Assembly (NCBI GenBank): GCA_900552735.1
Contig: USBA01000072.1
Span: 1-8,857, forward strand
Reading direction: 5' to 3'
DNA length: 8,857 bases
DNA from: an uncultured Collinsella sp.
GTDB lineage: Bacteria; Actinomycetota; Coriobacteriia; Coriobacteriales; Coriobacteriaceae
Shown here: piece after piece, positions 1-5,862 of the stretch
How positions within the stretch are numbered: the first letter of the stretch is position 1
Layout of the letters: every line of letters starts with the position of its first letter
The notes under the pieces: model-generated
Database searches by the model: none
Told to the model about the DNA's origin: nothing
Seen by the model: only the letters and a program-made list of their open reading frames with translations
Made by a program: the position numbers and the translations under genes

Positions 1-1148
1 GTGGAGAAGCAGAGCACGGAGCTCGTCTTGTCCAGGCCGATGAGCTCCTTGAGCTCGGCGTACTCGGGATCGAGCATGAGGGTCTCGACCAGGCCGGTGG
101 TCACCGCGCCGGACTCGCCGGAGATGACGCGCGGGTCGCCCTTCTCGGGAGCACCCAGGGTGCGCATGCCGCGAGCGGTGACCCAGTCAGGGCAGGACAC
201 GAAAGCGGTGGCGTGGTTGCGCAGGATATCCCAGCCCAGGATGTTGGGCTCGCCACAGCACAGGCCGGCCATGATGGAGGGCATGTCGCCGTCCACGATG
301 CGCGGGTCGCCGTCGCCGGCGGCAGCGCCCTTGTACAGGCAGGCGGCCGGAGCGCACTCGACCACGACAAAGGTGGGCGGGTTATCGGGATACAGGTTAG
401 TGAAGTAGCCCACCACGGCGCCGGCGAGCGAACCCACGCCAGCCTGGACAAACACGTGCGTCGGGCGGTTGATGGCCATCTCGCGCAGCTGCTCAGCAGC
501 CTCGGATGCCATGGTGCCGTAACCCTCCATGATCCAGGACGGGATCTTCTCGTAGCCCTCCCAGGCGGTGTCCTGAACGATGACGCCGCGCTCGCAGGCG
601 TCGGCCTCGGCGGCGGCCATGCGCACGCACTCGTCGTAGTTGACCTCTTCGATGGTCACCGTGGCGCCCTCGGCGGCGATGTTGTCGAAGCGGGGCTTGG
701 TGGAACCCTTGGGCATGTGCACGACGGCCTTCTGGCCCAGCTTATTGGCAGCCCATGCCACGCCGCGGCCATGGTTGCCGTCGGTGGCGGTAAAGAAGGT
801 AGCCTGGCCAAAGTCCTTGGCAAGCTGATCGGAGGTCAGGTAATCGAAGGTGCAATCGGCAACGTCCTTGCCGGTCTCGTCGGCAATGTAATTGGCCATG
901 GCAAACGAACCGCCCAGAACCTTAAAGGCGTTGAGGCCAAAGCGATAGCTCTCGTCCTTAACGCACAGGTTGGACAGGCCCAGGCGCGCAGCCTGGCCGT
1001 CCAGGCGGGCAAGCGGAGTGACGGTATATTGAGGGAACGACTGGTGGAAGGCGCGGGCCTTCTTCACGTGGTCGAGGCTCATGATTCCCAAGTGCTTATC
1101 ATCGCTCTTGGGCATCGTGTTGCCCGCCCACTGGATCTTATCGGCCAT
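1..1148 (-). CDS. dpaL: Diaminopropionate ammonia-lyase, C-terminus cut by window edge
   Basis: PLP-dependent fold-type II lyase that converts 2,3-diaminopropionate to pyruvate and ammonia (YgeX/DpaL family, cytosolic). I read 382 codons from the ATG at 1146-1148; the family is about 400 residues, so only the last ~15-20 are missing. Visible motifs are the PLP-lysine motif NAFKVLGG (Lys at residue 76, matching Lys77 of the enterobacterial enzyme), the TDGNHGRG loop at 122-129 whose Asp corresponds to the catalytic Asp of characterised homologues, and the glycine-rich QAGVGSLAG phosphate-binding loop in the middle. The C-terminal part contains the family-typical ISGESGAV. The start is supported by AAGGAG about 8 nt upstream. 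The gene is divergent from a YheO/DauR-type regulator, which suggests local substrate-responsive control. The long plus-strand frame at 213-1280 is its antisense shadow. Confidence 0.93.
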   Translation of the reverse strand, partial: MADKIQWAGNTMPKSDDKHLGIMSLDHVKKARAFHQSFPQYTVTPLARLDGQAARLGLSNLCVKDESYRFGLNAFKVLGGSFAMANYIADETGKDVADCTFDYLTSDQLAKDFGQATFFTATDGNHGRGVAWAANKLGQKAVVHMPKGSTKPRFDNIAAEGATVTIEEVNYDECVRMAAAEADACERGVIVQDTAWEGYEKIPSWIMEGYGTMASEAAEQLREMAINRPTHVFVQAGVGSLAGAVVGYFTNLYPDNPPTFVVVECAPAACLYKGAAAGDGDPRIVDGDMPSIMAGLCCGEPNILGWDILRNHATAFVSCPDWVTARGMRTLGAPEKGDPRVISGESGAVTTGLVETLMLDPEYAELKELIGLDKTSSVLCFS

Positions 1149-1240
1149 ACGGTGAACTCCTTAAGTCCTCTCTTGCCGGCCCCCGCATACGCGTTTCAGC
1201 CCATTCCCATTCATGCGACTGAACTTTTATGTGGATGCCA

Positions 1241-1255
1241 AACAAAAAGTTTGTT
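1241..1255. promoter_or_regulatory. Putative operator 1, AACAAA-N3-TTTGTT
   Basis: AACAAAAAGTTTGTT is a perfect 6-3-6 inverted repeat. The flank TAG on its right makes the extended site, read on the minus strand, begin CTAACAAA, the same octamer that begins the second site on the plus strand. The two sites are therefore in mirror orientation. Assignment to the adjacent YheO/DauR-type regulator is inference from location only. Confidence 0.6.
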
Positions 1256-1291
1256 AGCACTGTTCTATCACACATTTTGATTGATAAACCT

Positions 1292-1306
1292 AACAAATTG
1301 TTTGTT
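1292..1306. promoter_or_regulatory. Putative operator 2, AACAAA-N3-TTTGTT
   Basis: AACAAATTGTTTGTT is a second perfect 6-3-6 inverted repeat with arms identical to operator 1. A duplicated site between divergent genes is the usual arrangement for a regulator that controls itself and its neighbour. The regulator start lies 120 bp to the right and the dpaL start about 145 bp to the left. Confidence 0.6.
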
Positions 1307-1425
1307 GCCGTAATCGGTACTTTTTCGCCGCCGAACGGTCACAAAACGCAGCAACGCTTTCGTTATTTGCGAACAAGTGTGGTTTATGGCAAAGTGTGCC
1401 CAAACTAATTTTTAGGAAGGCACCC

Positions 1426-2079
1426 ATGACCCCCGCACAGATAGAGTTTTACAAGCGCCTTGCACACGGCCTGGCGCTCCAATTTGGCCCCAACTGCGAA
1501 ATCGTCGTCCACGATCTGGAGACCGATGACGTGGACCACTCCATCGTAGTGATCGAAAACGGCCACGTCAGCGGGCGCAAACTGGGTGACGGCCCCAGCC
1601 ATATTGTGCTTGAGTCCATGCACGAGGGCACCACCGACGTGCACGACCGCGAGCCATACCTCACCAAGACCACCGACGGCAAGCTGCTCAAGTCCTCGAC
1701 CATCTTTATCCGCAACGACGAGGGCAAGCCCGTCGGCATTTTGGGCATTAACTTTGACATTACGCTCATGAAGGCTTTTGAGCGTTCGCTCGACGCGCTC
1801 ACCGGCACAGGCGACAAGGGATACACCGAGCCCGAGCCCATCACCAAAAACATCGGCGACCTGCTCGAAGACCTGCTGCGCGAGTGCGAGCAGTACGTGG
1901 GCAAGCCCGCCGCCCTCATGACCAAGGACGAGCGCATTCGCGCTATCGGATACCTCGACCGCCGCGGCGCCTTCCTTATCTCCAAATCGAGCGAGCGCGC
2001 CTGCGAGTTCTTTGGCATCTCAAAGTACAGCTTCTATAGCTACCTCAACGAGGCAAAGGCTGCCGCCGGCGACAAGTAG
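1426..2079 (+). CDS. YheO/DauR-type PAS-HTH transcriptional regulator
   Basis: 217-residue DNA-binding regulator. The N-terminal two thirds (about residues 5-120) match the YheO-like PAS sensor domain: the opening IEFYKRLAHGLALQFGPNCE, then IVVHDLE, then IFIRNDEGKPVGILGINFD. The C-terminal part (about 165-217) contains RIRAIGYLDRRGAFLISKSS and FGISKYSFYSYL, typical of the HTH_22 domain of this family. Relatives such as DauR of Pseudomonas repress D-arginine catabolic genes; here the ligand may be diaminopropionate or a related amino acid, inferred from the divergent dpaL. The ATG at 1426 is chosen over an upstream in-frame GTG at 1396 because AGGAAGG lies 5 nt before it and the family begins near this point. 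Self-control through the two palindromes upstream is likely. Confidence 0.88.
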   Translation: MTPAQIEFYKRLAHGLALQFGPNCEIVVHDLETDDVDHSIVVIENGHVSGRKLGDGPSHIVLESMHEGTTDVHDREPYLTKTTDGKLLKSSTIFIRNDEGKPVGILGINFDITLMKAFERSLDALTGTGDKGYTEPEPITKNIGDLLEDLLRECEQYVGKPAALMTKDERIRAIGYLDRRGAFLISKSSERACEFFGISKYSFYSYLNEAKAAAGDK

Positions 2080-2163
2080 GCAACTCGGCCGGATCGCCCC
2101 TCCCCTTTTGGGCGCGAGTTCTGGAATGCACGAATCCGAGAGTCGGCCGCTAGGCAAGTTCCA

Positions 2164-2169
2164 TATAAT
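2164..2169 (+). promoter_or_regulatory. Possible -10 box TATAAT
   Basis: A perfect TATAAT lies 35 bp before the preferred start at 2205. No good -35 is visible 16-18 bp upstream, so this is only a candidate. If used, transcription would start near 2176, ruling out the upstream in-frame ATG at 2172 as the protein start. Confidence 0.4.
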
Positions 2170-2204
2170 CGATGAATGTGAGCATTTCGAAAGGATGGAA
2201 CAAG

Positions 2205-3203
2205 ATGGGGTCGAGCAACGCATCACGCAACTGCCGCGGAGGCACCGTTTCTGGCGCCAGGCATGCGAAACGCGCGTTTGACGAGGGCGAAGACAATCTG
2301 TTTGCGTTAAGCCTCGACGACGTGATGAGCGACCGCCCTTGGACCGCCGAGGAACTCATGGGCGGCGGAGCTCGCCCGACAAGTGCAAAGCCCGCACCTT
2401 CCGCCACGCCCGCACCGGCATCCGTGCCCGCGGACGACTTTGCCACCCGTCCCATCGTGCAGACAAAGCGTAAAGCCGCCCCTGCGCCCCGTCCTGCTAG
2501 CGATCCGTCCGAGACGGCGGCGTTTCTCGCTGCAGCGGCACAGCGCCATGCGCCCAGCAGCGCGCCCGCGTATGCCACCCCGCAGCAGCCGACATACGCG
2601 GCTCACGAACCCCAGCCCGAGCTCGAGCCGCCTGTCATGGATCTGGATGATCTTTCCAACCGCCAATTTGCCTTTGATTCCTGGGCGGCGACAGATTTGG
2701 ACGAGACCTCGGGCGGCATGCCGGCGCTCGACATTCCGGTAAACCCTTTGTTTGCGGCTGCCGAGAAACGCGAGTCCGCATACGACAACACCGCAGCATA
2801 CGCCAACCGCCCGAGCGAACAGCCTCGCGCCGGCCGCATCGAAACCGAGGATTACGGCCAAGCGTCGCGCGGCTATTCTCGTGACCCGTTTGCCGCCGCG
2901 CCCGCTCCCGATTACAACCAAGCGAGCGTAAAGGCAGCCTCGGCATCGTCGTATACCCACGGCACCGACGATGAGCGTGCTGCCGATTACCACACCGAAG
3001 AAGAACCACCGCGCTTTTCGGAGTTTTCGCATGCGGCAAAGGTTGTCTTTATCGCCATCATCATCGCTCTGCTCGGCGTGATTGCGTTTGAGGGATTCCA
3101 GCTATTCCGCGGCCCCACCGCGTCCGAATCGGCAACGCAGCAAAAAGAGGACGACAACCAGTACCTGGACATCAACACCCTCAACGGCGACCCCAACAGC
3201 TAG
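2205..3203 (+). CDS. Pro/Ala-rich protein with one C-terminal membrane segment, unknown function
   Basis: 332-residue protein that I do not recognise. The first ~270 residues are low in complexity, rich in Ala, Pro, Ser and acidic residues and probably disordered, with short acidic patches such as DEGEDNLFALSLDDVMSD and EPPVMDLDDLSNRQFAFDSW that could be binding motifs. One hydrophobic stretch at about residues 280-301 (VVFIAIIIALLGVIAFEG) is a clear transmembrane helix, followed by a ~31-residue acidic, Asn-rich tail. There is no signal peptide. By topology rules the long N-terminal part is probably cytoplasmic and the short tail outside. The ATG at 2205 is preferred over 2172 because AAGGA lies 9 nt before it and 2172 has no ribosome binding site. 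It could be a cell-envelope or cell-division scaffold; nothing in the sequence decides this. Confidence 0.75.
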   Translation: MGSSNASRNCRGGTVSGARHAKRAFDEGEDNLFALSLDDVMSDRPWTAEELMGGGARPTSAKPAPSATPAPASVPADDFATRPIVQTKRKAAPAPRPASDPSETAAFLAAAAQRHAPSSAPAYATPQQPTYAAHEPQPELEPPVMDLDDLSNRQFAFDSWAATDLDETSGGMPALDIPVNPLFAAAEKRESAYDNTAAYANRPSEQPRAGRIETEDYGQASRGYSRDPFAAAPAPDYNQASVKAASASSYTHGTDDERAADYHTEEEPPRFSEFSHAAKVVFIAIIIALLGVIAFEGFQLFRGPTASESATQQKEDDNQYLDINTLNGDPNS

Positions 3204-3247
3204 GTTGGAACATAAGCTATGCCGCACCCCTGTTTACGTGCAGTTTT

Positions 3248-3360
3248 ACACTTTTCCGTGATTTCCACGCGCCCATTTCGACACTTTTCCGTAATTTGGG
3301 CGGCTCGAATTTGACACTTTTCCGTACTTTCATACGGCTGATTTCGACACTTTTCCGGAT
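3248..3360. repeat. Tandem 33-bp repeat, four copies
   Basis: The core ACACTTTTCCG begins at 3248, 3281, 3314 and 3347, an exact 33-bp period. Three copies are preceded by TTTCGAC or TTTGAC and three are followed by T-N-A/C-TTT; the remaining ~14 bp of each unit vary. The period equals three helical turns, so the cores face one side of the helix. It also equals 11 codons, which keeps a minus-strand frame open with an 11-residue pattern (TEKCRNGRVEI), but that frame runs antisense through the aptamer and is not called as a gene. The block lies between the stop of the membrane protein and the S-box promoter. Confidence 0.9.
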
Positions 3361-3382
3361 GTTTGCCGAATAATTGCCGCGT

Positions 3383-3426
3383 AATCAAGCGCCGTCTGCA
3401 CATCATTTCGCAGGCGGCGCTTGATT
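3383..3426 (+). terminator. Strong hairpin, probable terminator
   Basis: AATCAAGCGCCGTCTGC (3383-3399) pairs with GCAGGCGGCGCTTGATT (3410-3426) over 17 positions with one G-U wobble and a 10-nt loop. The following bases (TCTGTCC) give only a weak U-tract, so intrinsic termination is likely but not certain. It is the first strong hairpin after the gene ending at 3203. Its right arm ends in TTGATT, which doubles as the -35 of the next promoter. Confidence 0.6.
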
Positions 3427-3450
3427 TCTGTCCGCGCGCGCTGATAGACT
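3421..3450 (+). promoter_or_regulatory. Probable promoter of the S-box RNA
   Basis: TTGATT (3421-3426) and TAGACT (3445-3450) are separated by 18 bp, and the -10 is preceded by TGA, giving the extended -10 form TG-N-TAGACT. Transcription would start near 3457, about 20 nt before the first aptamer helix. Confidence 0.5.
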
Positions 3451-3477
3451 CCATCGTGCCCGCAAGGAGTGGGCGCG

Positions 3478-3566
3478 TTTTATCCAGAGTCGGGGTAGAG
3501 AGTTGGCTCCACGATCCCGACGCCAACCGGCCAAGAGGCACGGTGGCCCTGCCAACATCGATGAAA
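3478..3566 (+). ncRNA. SAM riboswitch (S-box, SAM-I or SAM-I/IV type, P4 absent)
   Basis: The sequence folds as the S-box core. P1 is UUUUAUC (3478-3484) with GAUGAAA (3560-3566). The junction CAGAG follows P1 as AAGAG does in known S-boxes. P2 is GUCGGG (3489-3494) with CCCGAC (3516-3521). The GUAGAGAG stretch and GAU before the closing arm match the kink-turn region, and the inner stem GAG-UUGG-CUC (3500-3509) matches GGG-ACUGG-CCC of Bacillus yitJ. CAACC (3523-3528 region) leads into P3, CCGGCC-AAGA-GGC-A-CGG (3527-3543). Loop UUGGC (3503-3507) can pair with GCCAA (3551-3555), the expected pseudoknot. The usual P4 hairpin is missing, so the closest class may be SAM-I/IV. AAAGGAG (3564-3570) overlaps the P1 3' strand, which suggests translational control. 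Confidence 0.72.
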
Positions 3567-3998
3567 GGAGTCCGTAGGGACAATTTCTCCGTGCGCAGCG
3601 AGCGCAATTTCCACAATCTGGTCGTCAAACCGAATCACATGCATCTTCTGGATAAGCCAAATGGCTACGCCTCGGCTATGGTCAAGAGCAGCCTCTCCCA
3701 CCAGATGCGCTTTACGGTGCAAAAGCTCGAAGAGGAACTCTGCACCGCCGGCAGCCCGCATGTGCTGCAGATCAAGCTACTAGGAGATGACTCGCGTGAG
3801 CCGTCGAGTTGGAAGCTGTTTGCAGACGGCACGTGCATCGCAAGCGGCTCGGGTGACTTTGCCCGCGAGTGCTTCTGCAAGGGTGCCGAGGTGTTCCTGA
3901 ATCTGTGTCGCGATGCCGTCGACGCCGCCGAGCTGCACCAGTGGAGCCAGGGGGAATATGAGCTGCTGAGTGCCGCGCGCGGGATTGCGGGGGCGTAG
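3561..3998 (+). CDS. Small hypothetical protein downstream of the S-box
   Basis: I do not recognise this protein. The reliable part runs from about MVKSSLSHQMRFTVQKLEEE to the end; it is soluble, has no membrane segment and carries several Cys residues. The start is uncertain. ATG 3561 gives 145 residues but lies inside the P1 3' strand and has no ribosome binding site. GTG 3591 gives 135 residues: AAAGGAG at 3564-3570 is too far away in linear sequence, but a small hairpin (GUCC-GUAG-GGAC, 3570-3581) between them would bring the spacing to about 9 nt. The frame is open back to 3363, but that part overlaps the promoter and aptamer and is not coding. The S-box suggests a role tied to methionine or SAM supply, yet no motif of a methionine biosynthesis or transport family is visible. 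It converges on the exonuclease gene with about 110 bp between, where a weak hairpin (CGCCAT/ATGGCG, 4075-4096) is the only structure seen. Confidence 0.55.
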   Translation: MKGVRRDNFSVRSERNFHNLVVKPNHMHLLDKPNGYASAMVKSSLSHQMRFTVQKLEEELCTAGSPHVLQIKLLGDDSREPSSWKLFADGTCIASGSGDFARECFCKGAEVFLNLCRDAVDAAELHQWSQGEYELLSAARGIAGA

Positions 3999-4108
3999 GC
4001 AGACAGACCAGACAGCTCGTCATACTGGTTGACGCTTCGATTCAAACAGCAGGGCGAAGTCGCGCTTACAGTCCCGCCATGCCAAACCGAATGGCGTTCT
4101 CAAAAGGC

Positions 4109-4843
4109 CTACCTCCCCTCCGCCTTCAGCTTCAGCAGCAGGTCGCCCAGCTCGGGGCATTTGCTGGAAAGGCGCGTCTGAGCTCGCTCGCCCATCCCCC
4201 ACCGTTGGCGGATCTCCTGGGCGCGCGGGCTCACGCGGTAGTCCCCGTCCATCATCTGCTTGAGCAGCTTGGCGGTCACGCGCGCATCGGCCAGGGCGCT
4301 GTGGGCGTGGCCCGTCGACTCGTCAAACTCGATGCCAAACCACGTTGCCGCGTCACCCAAAGAGACGCACCCGTGGCTACCCACATCCATGATCGAGGTG
4401 TAAAACGCCTGCAGGTCGGCCCAGTCCGTAGGAAATGCGGAAAGGTCGATGTGCTTTGCCTGGCACTCGGTCAAAAGCTGTCGACGGTCCGTCCCGCTCC
4501 AACAGACCACCTGGGCGGAGTAGCGACCGATCCAATCGCTGAGCCTTTTGATCACCACATAGAGCGGATCGGCCATCGCGGTATCCACCGCCGATATCCC
4601 CGTGAGCTCGCGGACGGGAAACGCAACGCCTTCGGTAAATTCCGTCTGCACAAACTGTGAGAACTCGCCCATAACGTTGCCGTGGTAATCGAGCTTGACG
4701 GCGCCGACCTCGATAATCTCGTTGCGCAGTCCACGGCGCTGGCGCTGCTTTGGCACCGGCGCAAACTCAAAGTCCAGCACAATCTGGCGCGCAAAGTTCG
4801 TCGTATCGATGGCCGAGATACACGGCATCTTTTCAGCTGACAC
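4109..4843 (-). CDS. DEDDh 3'-5' exonuclease, ERI-1/KapD-like (DnaQ superfamily)
   Basis: 244-residue nuclease that would remove nucleotides from 3' ends with two metal ions; whether the substrate is RNA or DNA cannot be read from the sequence. Exo motif I is IVLDFEF (Asp24, Glu26), motif II lies around VCWSGTDRRQLL (Asp119) and motif III is HAHSALADA (His181, Asp186), giving the full DEDDh set. The spacing of DFE, the WS-x-x-D motif and the HxALxDA motif resembles ERI-1-like exonucleases more than the polymerase III epsilon subunit. A GTG at 4843 is chosen as start because GGAGAAAGG lies about 8 nt upstream; ATG 4828 has a poor site and the frame continues open to 4978 without one. No partner gene is in the same direction, so it looks monocistronic. 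Confidence 0.85.
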   Translation of the reverse strand: MSAEKMPCISAIDTTNFARQIVLDFEFAPVPKQRQRRGLRNEIIEVGAVKLDYHGNVMGEFSQFVQTEFTEGVAFPVRELTGISAVDTAMADPLYVVIKRLSDWIGRYSAQVVCWSGTDRRQLLTECQAKHIDLSAFPTDWADLQAFYTSIMDVGSHGCVSLGDAATWFGIEFDESTGHAHSALADARVTAKLLKQMMDGDYRVSPRAQEIRQRWGMGERAQTRLSSKCPELGDLLLKLKAEGR

Positions 4844-5405
4844 GGTTAGGGCCTTTCTCCGTTGCCTGCCGCTTGCTACATAGGCAGCTACATTGCCGTA
4901 AGGATAGGCGCCCGTGCGGACATGAAAGCGGGGCGCAATGCCACGAGCGCCAGGCACACGCCATACAGTCGACCCCAAGAGCGCCGCCCACTCTATTCAA
5001 ATGGATGAAAAAGATTTAGGCCCGGTGACTTGAATCAGCGGTCATCCCGGGCCCATCAGAGCTCGTAGAGCTCTTGGTTGCTTTGATCTCGCTCTTCACG
5101 GCGCTTATCGAACTTTCCGAGGCACTCAAGCAGCATTCGAAGCATAACAAGTCGCTGCCATTAAGGCACTGACCTCTTGACCAAGCAACGGCGCTGCCCA
5201 GCTCTTCACCACTTGGGCTGCCGTCAACTTTATTCTATCCGCGAGCATCTGGTTTACCAAATGGATTTTCGGTAAAGGAAGCACGGCACGCCCGCAAAAC
5301 CACTACGCCCCAAGTGCCGCCATAGGGATCACCGCCACGCCGTCGTCGCGTGTGTAAGCGATGCCCCCCCTTGCCCACCACAACCGCCAAAAACGCCGGC
5401 GCGGT
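4844..5405. other. Gene-poor gap between exonuclease and left repeat array
   Basis: No convincing gene is visible in about 560 bp. It contains the leader of the exonuclease, a minus-direction terminator-like hairpin (5008-5053), a perfect 7-3-7 palindrome AGAGCTC-GTA-GAGCTCT (5058-5074), and two micro-ORFs without ribosome binding sites: a plus frame ending at 5172 with a hydrophobic then basic composition, and a 40-codon minus frame 5248-5126. They overlap each other antisense, so at most one is likely to be real. Confidence 0.5.
5008..5053 (-). terminator. Terminator-like hairpin, minus direction
   Basis: Read on the minus strand, GGCCCGGGATGAC and GTCACCGGGCC form a GC-rich stem with a 2-nt bulge and an 11-nt loop, followed by TAAATCTTTTTC, a reasonable U-tract. 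The transcript it would end is unclear. The only minus-strand candidates to its right are the 40-codon micro-ORF ending at 5126 and, much further away, the ATPase gene whose stop is at 5863. Confidence 0.5.
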
Positions 5406-5780
5406 ATTCTAAGACGCGCTTTCCACTTGAAGCCATGTCGATTCTGGGACACAGTTTCCGCTTGAAGCCCATCCGGAAAGCACGTCCCATTCCGAGGCTT
5501 GAATCCGGGACGTAGTTTCCACTTGAGCTCCTGACGGGAAAGCACGTCCCGCTCTGAAGCTCGATTCCGGGATACAGCTTCCGCCAGAGACCTCAACCGG
5601 AAACGGCATCCCACTCTGGAGCCAGAATCCGGGACGCAGCTTCCGCTTGAAGGCCGATCCGGAAAATGCGTCCCAGTCTGAGCGCTCATTCCGGGATGCA
5701 TTTTCCGCGAGGGACCGATCCGGAAACGGCATCCCACTCTGGAGCTATAATCCGGGACACGCTTTCCGCCGACATTCCGC
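5406..5780. repeat. Left array of 61-62-bp inverted-pair repeats
   Basis: Half-element A (consensus ATTCCGGGAYGCANTTTCCGC) starts at 5441, 5502, 5564, 5626, 5688 and 5749, with steps of 61, 62, 62, 62 and 61 bp. Between successive A copies lies half-element B (consensus CGGAAANNGCRTCCCNNTCTG), which is the reverse complement of A, so every neighbouring pair can form a hairpin of about 15 bp. A degenerate extra A at 5406 is followed by another A only 35 bp later, so one B is missing there. The period is not a multiple of three and frames shift from unit to unit, so the long frames on both strands are not genes. The array is non-coding. Confidence 0.92.
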
Positions 5781-5862
5781 CGGCAGCCAACACGACAAAA
5801 GAAGGGCCCCATTCCAGCAATTCGAGGACAGGCTCTTGTTCTCGAGCAGAGCTACCCCGCAC

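Larger units (their letters stand above)
1149..1425. promoter_or_regulatory. Divergent intergenic control region of dpaL and the PAS-HTH regulator
   Basis: This 277-bp AT-richer stretch separates the two divergent starts and must hold both promoters. It contains two perfect palindromes (listed separately) with centres 51 bp apart, close to five helical turns, so bound proteins would lie on nearly the same DNA face. I do not see a convincing -35/-10 pair in either direction, so no promoter boxes are called. Confidence 0.7.

Noticed and set aside
213..1280. 355-codon plus-strand frame opposite dpaL
   Set aside because: It is the antisense shadow of a well-supported enzyme gene, a common artefact in GC-rich codon usage.
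2081..2122. Possible terminator after the PAS-HTH regulator
   Set aside because: AACTCG and CGAGTT can pair, but the inner stem is irregular and there is no U-tract.
3200..3628. Minus-strand frame containing the 11-residue TEKCRN repeat
   Set aside because: It runs antisense through the S-box aptamer and promoter and has no ribosome binding site. The open frame follows simply from the 33-bp period.
3615..3650. KPNHMHLL, similar to the PNHxHLL motif of REP-associated tyrosine transposases
   Set aside because: Nothing else of the Y1 transposase is visible: no further conserved residues and no catalytic Tyr context. The match is short enough to be chance.
5303..5812. Long minus-strand frame, and similar frames on both strands over the arrays (including 7142-7780 minus and 5647-6378 plus)
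   Set aside because: The 61-62-bp period shifts the reading frame between units, so the peptide is not periodic as a real repeat protein would be. The frames have no supported starts, and some overlap the ATPase gene.
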